61,884 nt of DNA, from assembly GCA_037447655.1 (NCBI GenBank), contig JBBHKE010001121.1, positions 16,602-78,485 of the forward strand. Reading direction: 5' to 3'. Origin of the DNA: Zygnema cylindricum. Its lineage: Eukaryota; Streptophyta; Zygnematophyceae; Zygnematales; Zygnemataceae. Below are positions 11,596-22,733 of the stretch, piece after piece (within the stretch, counting starts at the first letter, position 1; every line of letters starts with the position of its first letter). Both the position numbers and the translations under genes were made by a program. The notes below the pieces were generated by a model. That model ran no database searches. It was not told the origin of the DNA and saw nothing but the letters and a program-made list of their open reading frames with translations.

Positions 11596-13149
11596 TTTTC
11601 AAACATTTTGTCAAGCATTTTTTGATGTTGGTGTTTCGTCCAACAAAAGTGTTGACATCGATCAACTACTGTCGTTTGTTAATAACGTAAAAAACTACAT
11701 TATATTTTTTTCGAAAGATATTCGTAGTTTGATCATCCCAACACTTAAAGAAATTATTGATAACAATATTTTTGTCGCATTCACGAGCGATCTCAGTACC
11801 GAGACGATAAAAAGAACCTCGTTCACGTCAGTAACCGCTTATTTTATTGACAAAGAATTTAAACTTAATGCACGGACGCTTCAAGTCGATCATTTTCCGG
11901 AGGAAAAACACACCGCGGAAATTGTTTTAACGATTTTCAAAAATCGTTTAACCAATTTTGAAATGTCCAATTTTGATCTCTACGTTGTCTTGACTGATAG
12001 TGGCTCTAAAATGTGTGTGACTGAAGGTCTACCGAGTATGTTTACTTGGAAACCTTGTGCGGACCATAAAATTGCTACAATTGTGAAAACGATCTTGAAT
12101 AAGAGCGGAACTTCCAAAAAAGGCAAATACGATGTAGAAATTCTGATTTTTTTTGATCTAATTGACGCGTGTAATTTAACAGAGTAATTTACAAAATATT
12201 TTGAAAAACACCTTAAAACAAAAAAACGCAACGCGGTGGAATTATTTGCCCCGAATGCTTAAGAGTATTTACGATGCATTCAACGATATAGGACCAATCG
12301 CTCAAGCAAAAAATAAATTGATACTTTTTCCTTCTATCGATAAGACTCACCTTACCGAAATTATTTGATTTTTGGAAAGGTTTTAAAGAAGCGACCCTAA
12401 AATTGGAAAAATTCAAAGAACCAACTTTACATTTGGTTTTGTTTGAACTATCGTCTCTCCATAACCATTGTAAGATAAGAAAAACATCTTACAATGACGG
12501 TGAAAAAGAATGCCCCGTCGATTCCCTAAACTTGCAAAAATTGAAACAACTTTTTGTGAAATTTGCACTACCGAAGTGGGGCCTTCATGAGTATCATATT
12601 GTCGCGGCTCTCTTAGATCCCCGACAAAAACAAAAGCTTGAAATAATTGGGGTATCAAAAACCGAAATTGAAAGCGCAAGGGTCAAACTTCGAGAACTCG
12701 CAAACGACCTCGGTGATGACGTTGATTTCGGTAGTCCTCAACGTATCACAAAAAAACGAAAAACATCGCAAAGTAAAGACGGTTTCCACAATTTTTTTGG
12801 TGAGAGCGATGAGGAAAATGAGGTTCTTATTACCACCGACAAAAAAACGCTCGTTAACGACGAAATGAAACGTTATTTTGATTTAAAATTAACCAACGAC
12901 GAAAGATTAAACTTTAACATACTTGAATGGTGGAAAAAAAAATCAAATGTACGTGCGAAAGATGGAGGATTTCCTATTCTAGCCGGTGTTGCTAGATCTA
13001 TTCTAGCTATTCCGGCTTCTAGCTCCATGTCCGAATGCAATTTTTCGGATGCCGGGAACACGATAACAAAGAAGAGGAGCTCACTAGCTGCTTCAATTGT
13101 TAGTGATCTTTTGTGTGTTAGATCGAACCGAGATCTTTTAAATGCATAG
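11596..13149 (+). pseudogene. hAT transposase remnant 1, catalytic core and C-terminal dimerisation part
   Basis: After an acceptor-like CCCCAAG, the frame reads FQTFCQAFFDVG..., IIPTLKEIIDNNIFVAFTSD, EEKHTAEIVLTIF, VVLTDSGSKM and PCADHKIATIVKTILNK, all in the order found in hAT transposases. After a break near 12187 it resumes at about 12380 with LVLFELSSLHNH and VAALLDPRQKQKL, then ends with the hAT dimerisation domain (LEWWKKKSN, FPILAGVARSILAIPASSS, MSECNFSDAGNTITKKRSSL). Stops and a frame change between the two halves make it a pseudogene. It continues the BED part at 3564-3985 across an intron now filled by the gypsy element. Confidence 0.9.
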
Positions 13150-14339
13150 TTTTTTATTTTGTTTTGTTTTCTAATTATTGTTATTTTTTTAGTATTAGTC
13201 ATCATGTTTTTTTTTCCTTTGAAATTTTTGTTGTATTTCACAATTTTTCTAGTGTTATTTTGTTTGTTTTTTTTTAAATCGGAGTGTTTATTTTTATCAA
13301 ATTACCAAAGCGTCGTATGTATACCAAATTTAGATTTTTAGATTTTGGTGTAGTTTTAAGTTTGAGGTTGAGAATTTGTACAATAGAGCCGAAAATAGAA
13401 CGAGGTTGTTATTTGTTTATTTCTATATTTGATACTACAAAATATTTTTTGTTTTTTTTGCTCATCACAATGTGTTTTTTGTCAATTGATTTTCTATGTG
13501 AAAACTATGATTTTTTAAACATACATAATTAAAAATTTACCTTTTTTGCATAATTGACAACATAGTATCGTAGTCGAAAGAAAAACCGTCCGAAAATTGT
13601 AGAGAAAAAAATAGATTTGCGTGAGAATAAACATGAATATAAGGGTTTAAGCATTAATCTAAGAGTTACACGCAAAATTAGGAACAAATCTATTGAAGGA
13701 GGTGACTGTCGAGGAAAAAAACCATTCGTAAAGGGAGATTGCAAAAAGACAAAATAGTAAAAAGAAAAGGTACACGAGCTGTTTTTTTGCAAATGGAGAT
13801 GTTCCACTACACCGCTCATCGTTATTAGTATTAATAAGTCGCTACTACTTATAGCCAAAAATCACAAAATATAGTTAACAACATTATTTTAATACGTTGA
13901 CTATAACTTGCCACGTCTCCTTGCATAAAATAGTATTATTAATCATAATTTTCCATTAACACTACACCGCGAATCATAATTAGCGTTATTAAAGCTAATT
14001 CCATCACCATGAATTTGACCGAAAAACCTTAAAAAGAGTAAATAACTTCAAATTTTTATTTACATTATTCAAGGTACTCTTTGAATCAGCGTTAACAACT
14101 CTAATATAGTGTCGATTTAAATAGTGTGACTGACGTACAAAATTGTACCGTACTAACAAAAAAGTACAAAAAAAGATTTAATTTTAGCGTTATTGTTGAA
14201 ATAAAAAGTTTTTGGGTATTTTCTAAGTCTAAATAGATTAGCGGAAAAAGATAAGAAAAAGTGCAAGCAACCTGCCTCCATCTCTTCTCTCTTGCCCCCA
14301 TACTTGTTGTAGTCACTGAAGGAGAGAGAGAGAGTGATG
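13150..14339. other. AT-rich DNA with partial TACACCGC-family ends
   Basis: It follows the hAT frame. At about 13811 (TACACCGCTCATCGTTATTA) and about 13969 (TACACCGCGAATCATAATTA) are single ends of the TACACCGC family without an obvious matching partner, so these are truncated or overlapping copies. A short GA-rich run lies near 14319-14335. No gene seen. Confidence 0.5.
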
Positions 14340-14482
14340 GAGTCATGGCTGCCTCAACTCCATAGGCAAAATTAAAGAGTGACTTAAGTCACACTCAACA
14401 AAAGGTGGAGTTCGCCAAGACTCGAACCTCTGACCAACAGAGTGCGGCGTAGCCGTTAGTTCTAACCAGTATGCCGTAGAAG
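14340..14482 (-). repeat. Probable tRNA-derived SINE
   Basis: Minus strand: a box A-like TGGTTAGAACTAACGG (about 14470-14455) is followed by a box B-like GAGGTTCGAGTCTTGG (about 14431-14416) at the spacing of an internal RNA polymerase III promoter. The tRNA stems do not pair well, so it is not an intact tRNA gene. A body of roughly 60 bp follows to about 14340. The exact 3' end is uncertain. Confidence 0.4.
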
Positions 14483-14627
14483 TCCGTTAGGATACATAGG
14501 GTTTGATATCTATTTAAACTTCTGTACAGTCCTGAAACCAATTAACTAAAATATGAACGAAAGAACATAAAACTAGTTAATGTTTAGTGCGGACGTCATT
14601 TCGCACAAAACAAATGAATCAGACATT

Positions 14628-15195
14628 TGTTTCGACAACTAAAATTCATTGTCAAATTTAATCTTACAGCATACATCGCTGCTGGGATCGCGGAATGGTC
14701 ACTTTGGCGTTTATGTACGTGGCATGACCTGGCGCCACATGGAGGGATAACATTTGGTCGTAGGAATTCGGGGGAGCGTACAAACGAGTGAAAGGTTGAC
14801 ACGCATCCACTCAGCGGCCTTGTCGTACACAGGTCGTACAGAAAGGACATCGGCCGTAGTACCTTTATGTACTTTACAGTTATGTGATTGGGTCGTACAT
14901 TAGTAGATAGGGGTTGTGAGAGGGAAGTAGGACTCAACATATTTTTAGATAGTCACCTCTCCCTTGGGAGCTTTGTTTAAATTGGCATCTTTGCCACCTC
15001 ATAACTTATAGGTTGGTTGGCCGTTTTCAGTAATTCTTTTTACCACGGACTCAAGGGAGTCCAGTCAGCACATGGGTGCAGTCAGACTGTGAGTTTGCCA
15101 TCTTGGGCAGCAATGGTTGAGGCTTGTAGTGGGTTAGTTAAAAGCTATCTAGAGGCTTCGTGAATTTTGTATCCAATAGAGGACACAGAATTGCA
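14628..15195 (+). repeat. copia 5' LTR
   Basis: Shares long matches with 19550-20101, for example CACTTTGGCGTTTATG, GGACATCGGCC and CACCTCTCCCTTGGGAGC. The TG...CA ends were chosen from the TG before the first shared block and ...AATTGCA. Confidence 0.85.
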
Positions 15196-15313
15196 GTTTA
15201 TGGGCCCACCCTTTAGGGTGCCCACCTTTAATGGATCAAGGTTCATCTATTGGGAAGCCATGATGATGGGGGCTTTGTGCTAAAAACGATACTGGGGTAT
15301 TGTTAGTGGACAA

Positions 15314-18300
15314 GTGAAACGTCCACCTCAAGGAACTCCACCAAGGTTTGGTGGAATAAGGTTTGTTGCCGTAACCTCTGCTGCAACAGACGAGGCAGAT
15401 GATGGGGACAGTAGTGTGTCCAAAAAGGGGAAGGAGAACGAGACGCCTCTTACTCCAATTGCTCTTATTACCACGTCACCCAGAGCGGCGACCGTGAAGA
15501 TCGCGGAGAACGACACCCAAACGTGGGAAGACATCAACATGGTTGCCAAAAACTTCTTTGTAAGACACCTCACTCAAGCTTTGGCAACCCCCCATCTTCA
15601 CATTTATAAGGCCGAGTAGTTGTGGGTGAGTTTGGTGAAAATCTATAGAGCTGGTACTATTCAGGAGCTCCAGTTGGCTGAACAAAAGTTGGGAAATTAT
15701 ACTTACAATGTGGGAAAGATGTTATTATTGTAATGATCTCTCTTGTTTGTATATGGAGATGTAGAGTGCTGGGGAGAGGTACAATGAAGATGAAAGTTAA
15801 CACTCTCATCATGAAGTTACCTAACGAGTATGAAAACATATTGTACCGAGTAGAAGAAATGACTGATAGTTCATGGAAGATGGAAGTGGAACACAGTGGT
15901 CCAGATGATACTTGTGCAGGAGAACACAATTGAGATTAGGAGGGGGGGAAAGAGCATCCAAGCTCTAGTTGCAGGAGGAAGCCGATAGGGGAAGGATTGA
16001 AGAAACCATTCAATGGAGAGAGAGATCAACCTGGAGGACTAAGGCCCCCAAAGGGCCTTTGTCATTTTTGCAAAAATCCGGGACACTTTATCATTTTTGC
16101 AAAAATCCGGGACACTTTATCGCGGATTGTGTCAAGCTGTCGGAGCTGAGGCTCTAAGAGAACCGTGGAGGGGGTTCTTCCAGAGGGAAGAAAAAGACAC
16201 TTGTGGTCACAAAAGTGATAGGAGAAATAAAGGACGAGTCCTCTGAGGAGGATGGGGAGCTTCTTCTTGACATGAGTCTGGAGGAGAAGGAGATCCTTCG
16301 GAGACAGAAGTGTGCCCTTAGAGAAGAAGTGTGCCCTTGGAGCAGGAGTGTGCCCTTGGAGCAATTCGGGAAGCTCCATAGGAAGGATGGGTCATCGACT
16401 CAGGTGCATCCATGCATATGTGTCGTGATAAGCAACTCTTCACTAAGCTAAGAAAAATCCCAACTACAGAGATAGAGTATGGGGATGGGAGAGTGGTTAC
16501 TACAAATCTAGTGGGGTCATTAGATCTGAAAGTCTTAGTGGAGGGTAAGACTTCTATACTCACATTCTAGATGTACTCTTTATTCCTCAGCTGAGTAAAA
16601 ATCTTGTCTTTACATGTGTTAGATGACAAAGAGTTTGATACCTTCACTAGAAAAAAAGACTTCATAGCTAAGTATGGGAATAAAGTATACTTCACGGTAG
16701 ATAACGGTAGCGAAGGCATGTTTAGGCTTAACCTGAGTAATGTAAAGAAGAATGCTTACTATGTTGGTGTTCCAAAGTTGATGATTTGGCATAAGCGGTT
16801 GGGGCATGTGCATTTTGATATGTTGAGGGAAATGAAGAAGCTTGGTGTAGTAGAAGACACTCAGTTTGGTGATAATGAAATGGTCGATGATTGTAGTGGA
16901 TGTGCTCAAGGAAAAGCTCACAGACTTCTTTTTCCCAAAGCCGCCACATATACGGGGGAAAAGGTGCTAGATCTAGTCCACACAGATATTTGCGAACCTG
17001 CAAGAGTACCTTCGGTTGGAGGGAAGAGGTTTATGTTAATAATAACCAATGACTGATCTCGGTACTCTAGAGTTTACTTCGTAAAAACAAAATCTGAAAA
17101 CAACAACTTACTTCAAAAAATATAAAGCCTGGAGTGAGAAGTTCCATGGAACCCCCATTAAGAGAATAAAGAGTGATAATGGGGGAGAATATACCTCTAA
17201 CCAGTTTGAGGAATACCTGAGAGATGAGGGAGTGCAGCACCAGAAAACTGAACCATATAACCCGGAACAAAATGGGGTAGCTGAAAGATTGAACCAAACA
17301 CTAGGAGATAGTGTATGTAGGAAGTTAGCTGACAAGAAAATAGGAAAGAGATTTTGGGCAGAAGCCATGAACTGTGCCAACTACATTAAGAATAGAGTCC
17401 TAACCTCAGCTGTAAAGGGAATGCCACCTTATGAAAGATGGGTTGGAAGGAAACGAGATATCTCACACGTTAAAGTATCTGGTAGCCAAGTTTACAGTCT
17501 TGATACGGATAAGAAAAACAGGAAACTAGATTCTAAGGGCAAACCTGATACTTTGTAGGATATGATGAGGATGTCAAGGGGTATAAAGTCTATGACTCAG
17601 CAAAGCAAGATATTATTCTGGTCAAACACATAGTTGTCATGGATGAAGGGAAGTCATTTGACCCCTTCAAATATACCAAGAAGATAAAAATATGTTTTGA
17701 GTCTGAAAGCGAGGAGAGTCTCGACTTTCCCGAAAAAGACATAAGTGAAACAGTGATGGCAAATTTAGGAAAGATCCAAAATACAAGAGATCTACCGTAC
17801 ACCTCACATATTCCCATGGACTTCGAGGAGACAGAAAAGAAGGAACTGGAACCGACTTTCATAAATAGGGGAGCCGATGAGACAGTAAGGAGAAACCCGA
17901 GACTTCCTTCCATTCCAGCTTCAGAGTTTTAGGGAGGGAGAAGGAGCAGCAAAAGGATACAAGAGAAACAAGTTGATCATAAGGTAACTAAGCTATCTCA
18001 TCCTGATGAGCCTCAATCATACTTGGAGGCAGTGAACAGCCCAGAAAAAGACAGATGGATTAGAGCAATAAATGATGAGATGGCTTCCATCATGAAAGCA
18101 ATTACTTGGGAACTAGCGGATTGTCCCCCAGACAGAAAACCTATTGGCTGTAAATGGGTATTTAAACTAAAACTGAACCCAGATGTTACCATTGAAAGAT
18201 ATCAAGCTCATTTGGTAGGAAGGGGTTCACCCAAAAAAATGGGATTAACTATGAGGAGACGTTTGCTCCAGTTGTTCGGTTCCCATCAGTCAGAATTCTC

Positions 18301-19514
18301 CTTAGTCTTCCAACAGCAGAAGACATGGAAATTCATCAGATGGATATTAAGACCGCATTTCTCAATCATGAGTTAGAGGAAGAAATATTCATGGGGCAAC
18401 CAAAAGGATTCGTGGAGAATGGGGAAGAGAGCAAAGTATGCAGGCTCATAAAGTCCTTATATGGACTTAAGTTGGCTCCTCGACAATGGAATAAAAAACT
18501 AGATGAGTTTCTCACCGGTCTAGGATATATCTGGATCAGCTCTGACCATTGTATCTTTATGTTTGAAGATGAGAATGGTGTGATTTTCATTGCAATTTAG
18601 GTGGAAAATCTGCTGGTGTTATGTAAGTCTTTGGAAAAGATCAATAAGTTAAATAAAGATCTTAGAAGCAGATTTGATATGAAGGATTTTGAGGAGGCAA
18701 GATATATTTTGGAGATTGAAATGGAGAGAGATAGGGGTAAAAGGATAATCATACTTACTCAGAAAGAAACAATAGGTAATATGCTTGAGAAAATCCAGAT
18801 GGAAAAGGCAAACAGTTGTGCCACTCTTATGGACTTGAAAAAAGTAAGTGATGGGAGTTTAGAAAGAGGATTGATAATCTTAGATGATCAAATGAATCCT
18901 GAAGAGAGAGAGTTTATGAATTCTATTCCTTATAGACAGGTCGTAGGAAGTTTGATCTACTTTATGAACTGTACAAGGTTCGATTTAGCGGCAACAGTGG
19001 GAGTCCTCAGTAGGAGTCTTAACGATCTTGGAAGAGAGATTGGGAGGAAGCTAAGTGAGTTATGAGATATCTGGTTGGAACCAGAGAGTTATGGTTGCAT
19101 TTGGGAGGGGAGCACACTTATATCACTACTTGGAGTGACGCAAGTTATGAGGATGCACCTATGAGAAGATGTACTTTAGGATATGTGTTGTATGAGGGGG
19201 AAGGTGATTGTTGTTGGAGCAGTAAACAATAAAAGGTGGTTGCTCAGTCTACTATGGAGGCTGGGTATATGGCCTCTTGTTCTGTTGTGAAAGAGTTGAT
19301 ATGGGTCAAGTCCTTGTTGCAAGAATTGGGGTATATGAAGGAGAGAGGACATGAAGTTTTCTGTGATAATCAAGCTGCCATTATTATTGCAGCCAATCCA
19401 AAACGTCATTTCAAGGCTAAGCATATTGACATAAGATTGAGTTTTGTGAGGGAAAAGGTTGAAAATAAAATTGTAAATCTTATAAATCCGATGAAGAAAT
19501 GGTGGCTAACATGA
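15314..19514 (+). pseudogene. copia gag-pol remnants
   Basis: Broken frames, in order: gag ending in a CHFCKNPGH zinc knuckle whose DNA is tandemly duplicated (29-bp unit, 16062-16090 and 16091-16119), shifting the frame; protease with WVIDSGASMHMC (about 16385-16425); GAG-pre-integrase and integrase zinc region (WHKRLGHVHF, CSGCAQGKAHR) at 16604-17056; integrase core (IKSDNGGEYTS, YNPEQNGVAERLNQT) at 17150-17555; reverse transcriptase (MDIKTAFLNHELEEEIFM, LIKSLYGLKLAPRQWNKK) at 18023-19065; RNase H (QSTMEAGYMA, FCDNQAAI, KHIDIRLSFVRE) at 19236-19514. The usual YVDD site reads stop-VEN (about 18598-18609), so reverse transcriptase is inactive. Confidence 0.92.
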
Positions 19515-19549
19515 TGACCAAATTTGTGCCCTCTCCCAAGTTAAAATAT

Positions 19550-20101
19550 TGTAGGGCTAAAATTCAATGTCAAATTTAAACCTACGACATACATCGTTGC
19601 CTGGATCCCAAAATGGTCACTTTGGCGTTTATGGACGTGGCATGACCTGGCGCCACGTGGAGCGATAACATTTGGTCGTAGGTATTCGGAGGAGTGAAAG
19701 GTTGACACGCGTCCACTCAGCGGCATTGTCGTACCAGGTCGTACAGAAAGGACATCGGCCGAAGTACCTTTCTGTACTTTACAGTTATGTGATTGGGTCG
19801 TACATTAGTAGATAGGGGTTGTGAGAGGGAAGTAGGACTTAGCATATTTTTATACAGTCACCTCTCCCTTGGGAGCTTTGTATAAATTGGCAACTTTGCC
19901 ACCTCATAACTTATCGGTTCGTTGGCCATTTTCAGTGATTCTTTTTGCTACGGACTCAAGGGAGTCTAGTCTGCACAGGGGTGCAGTCAAACTGTAAGTT
20001 TGCCGTCTTGGGCAGCAGTGGTTGTGGTTTGAAGTGGGTTAGTTAAAAGCTATCTAGAGGCTTCGTGAATTCTGTAGTTCAATTGAGGACACAAAATTGC
20101 A
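19550..20101 (+). repeat. copia 3' LTR
   Basis: Aligns with 14628-15195 with more small differences than the gypsy LTR pair shows by eye, suggesting an older insertion. It begins TGTAGGGCTAAAATTC and ends AAAATTGCA. Confidence 0.85.
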
Positions 20102-20339
20102 GTTACGATGTAATTGCGTTTTCACAAACCGCGTAGTGGAAACGTTATAATAACGTGAAACTGTACGTTTTGACAAATTCTGAATGTGTACGTAAAAGAT
20201 ATTAAAAACGGATAATTATTACAGACTGAAACCCAAATTATAGTTATTGATAAAATAGAGTAAAACCTTAATGAAAAAACGAAAAAATCTAAATTAGAAT
20301 GCATACCAATTTTTTTTTTTACGGTAGCCTTATTAAATT
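20102..20339. other. No gene recognised
   Basis: AT-rich sequence between the copia LTR and the 63-bp tandem repeat. Nothing recognisable. Confidence 0.5.
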
Positions 20340-20560
20340 CGCAAATCTTAGGGAACCCGACAAAGCGTCGCAAATCTGGCACGGTAGTAACACTATTAAT
20401 TTCGCAAATCTTAGGGAACGCGACAAAGCGTTGCAAATCTGACACGGTAGTAACACTATTCATTTCGCTAATCTTAGGGAACGCGACAAAGCGTCGCAAA
20501 TTTGACACGGTAGTAACACTATTCATTTCGCAAATCTTAGGGAACTCGACAAATCTTAAT
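20340..20560 (+). repeat. 63-bp tandem repeat (about 3.5 copies)
   Basis: Units begin CGCAAATCTTAGGGAAC at 20340, 20403, 20466 and 20529, the last partial. Each full unit contains GACAAAGCGT, CGCAAAT and CGGTAGTAACACTATTCATT. Single units occur at the hAT ends near 1550/3235 and, inverted, at 25725-25764 and 26303-26390, so this is a hAT subterminal motif amplified here. Because 63 is divisible by three, one frame looks like a 21-residue protein repeat, which I regard as spurious. Confidence 0.85.
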
Positions 20561-22733
20561 TATTGACTTATTCAAACGTCGTATATTAATTAATTTTGTA
20601 ATTTTTCGGTTACGAGCGGGCACGGTTAGTCGCAAGAAATAGAGTTTCGGTTAACTTTTATTTTTGTAAACACCGGTCGGTTAACAGTTAACAATTTTCG
20701 AGTGTGACATAACCCGATCGGGCGTCGGTTACTCAAATTTTGAAAAAAAAAACGATCGGTTTTGGTTATGTATAATTTTGACTTTTGCTACCTTTGATGC
20801 ATGGCGATACATCGACGGATGATGTACGAAAACAATGTACATCGTCAGTTTTTTTCTGATACAATGTGGCAATCCGATCTATGTTGTTAAAACACGATAT
20901 GAGTTGACGATGCTATGCACTCATATAAATCGCCATCCTGGTATCCTATGCTACTTCACAGTTAGACAGCACCGTAGACCGCCTAACATCATTAGGGCTA
21001 AACATTTTTCGAGCTTCTAATGTACAGTTACATTTTTTCTTTCACAAACGAACAATCCTAAGGTTAACAACCTTACTGGTTTTTTGTATCAATTAGTGTT
21101 TTGTATTGGTGGCCTCTCGGCTAAAAGCATCAAATCATTTTTTTTTACCTAGTGATAATCGATATATGATTCAATATATCGATAAAGGAATTATCACAAT
21201 AAATTATCGATATGTTGCAATGAATTATCAATATCTATCGATGGTAGCTCCGTATTATGTTACGAATAGGATTGTTAAAAAATCTCAAAAGCCCGCCCTC
21301 GGTTATGAACCGCACTCATTTCGTAATTTGTTTTCTTACCACAATTTCGTAGTATGGTAAGGACCACACCCCCAAATCAATGTTATCGAATATAGCTTTT
21401 GTTGGTCCAAAGCGTTATATCCGACCCCCTTACCATTCAATAACCGATAACACATATTATCAAATTTATCGCGATAAGAATTACTCGATACACAACACTT
21501 GTAGCAGCAACCTTTTTATCAATAACAAGCATGAACCTTTTTTTAAGTACTTATAATCGATGTATCAGTTGCGTACTTTATACGCATGGCTACGCGTATT
21601 ATGCACTGAAATTTTGTACTCTTACATTAGTACTGGATTGTAAAAGAATATCCCACCCCCCCCTCCCAAAAGAAAACGCATACATCACTTTATGGTTGTA
21701 GGTTTTCGACGTATCCTATTTATCGACGATAATTCTATAATAATACTCGCATATTGCCCACCACAAACCTTTACCGATGACGATGTATCGGTTATCGAAT
21801 TTATTGTGATACGAAATTTATCGGTACACAACATTATGTCTTACCCTTCGATCTTAGTGTCACGATAAAACATCGAAAATATATGTGATAGGAAAAATTG
21901 CTTTGTTTGTTCAAAATATGCTTAACTCTAACAACAACGCTCTAGTTTTATGCCATTTCATAAAAAACTATGTAAGTTTTAGTGAATTTACGATGGTTAA
22001 AAAAAAATATAATTTTAATAGTGTCGAGGATCCAATTTATTTGCAATGGATTTTAAGAAATTCATTTTGAAACAATCCGATAATTACAAATTATAGTTTC
22101 TATCGAGATATTCTTCATTTTGATGAAACATAATTTGTTTGATAAAATTTTAAAAAGTAGATGTAAATATACTAAAGTTGTGTATCAGTAAAAAAATTAT
22201 CGCGATAACACCGATACCGATAGTTATCGGTTATCGAACGTTCAGAGGTCCCGATATATCGGTCCAAGACCGACAAATTCCATATCGACGATAACTTTAA
22301 AAATATAAAGTACAAATTTTAGTACTTTATTTTATACTCTATTATACTATGTACATTATATAGCGTGTCATATCACGTATAAGAATATGTTCTGTGACTA
22401 TTTAAATGAAAAATATTACGGACAGGGCATCACATAAAACGTAGACAAATTTAAAATATTACTTTATAGTTCTAAAACTATTCTACCGAAGCGAAAAAAA
22501 ATAAAATACATTGTAAAAATTGTGTATCAAACATTTTTTGAAAAAAAAATGAACAGGTGTACACAACGAACAAATGTACAATGAACAAAGGTATAGACGA
22601 ACACATCTGTCAGACTGCCGCCATTTACAACCACCATATTTTGGAACCTACTACAACCAGGCAGCACGTATTATATGAAAAACAAGTTTTTTATGAAATA
22701 GTAAAAAACTAAAATTATGTATTTATCTATTTA
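20561..22733. other. hAT element 2 left region; TATCGATA-rich repeat DNA
   Basis: 20561-20760 is the reverse-complement counterpart of about 25490-25720 (GTTAACCGAAACTCTA-like and TTCGGTTACGAGCGGGCAC motifs). From about 20800 to 22300 the DNA is dotted with TATCGATA / GATATATCG motifs, with a CAGAGGTCCCGATATATCGG terminus-like sequence near 22235. It appears to be overlapping remnants of nonautonomous hAT-like elements. No gene seen. Confidence 0.5.

Larger units (their letters stand above)
14628..20101 (+). mobile_element. Ty1/copia LTR retrotransposon, degenerate
   Basis: About 5.5 kb bounded by two alignable LTRs (14628-15195 and 19550-20101). Inside, in copia order, are gag with a zinc knuckle, protease, integrase, reverse transcriptase and RNase H. 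Many stops and frameshifts show it is dead. No matching target duplication was found, and the bases after the left LTR do not match the usual initiator-tRNA primer site, so the exact borders are approximate. Confidence 0.9.

Noticed and set aside
14402-14482. Functional tRNA gene
   Set aside because: The T-arm and acceptor stems do not pair; only promoter-like boxes remain, so I call it a SINE.
15196-15220. Primer-binding site of the copia element
   Set aside because: The bases after the left LTR do not resemble the usual initiator tRNA complement, and no other tRNA match could be confirmed by eye.
20122-20526. 134-codon minus-strand frame with 21-residue repeats
   Set aside because: It is created by the 63-bp tandem repeat, whose unit length is divisible by three; no start context or homology.
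20340-20560. CRISPR-like array
   Set aside because: Units are directly adjacent without unique spacers, and the context is a plant nuclear genome.
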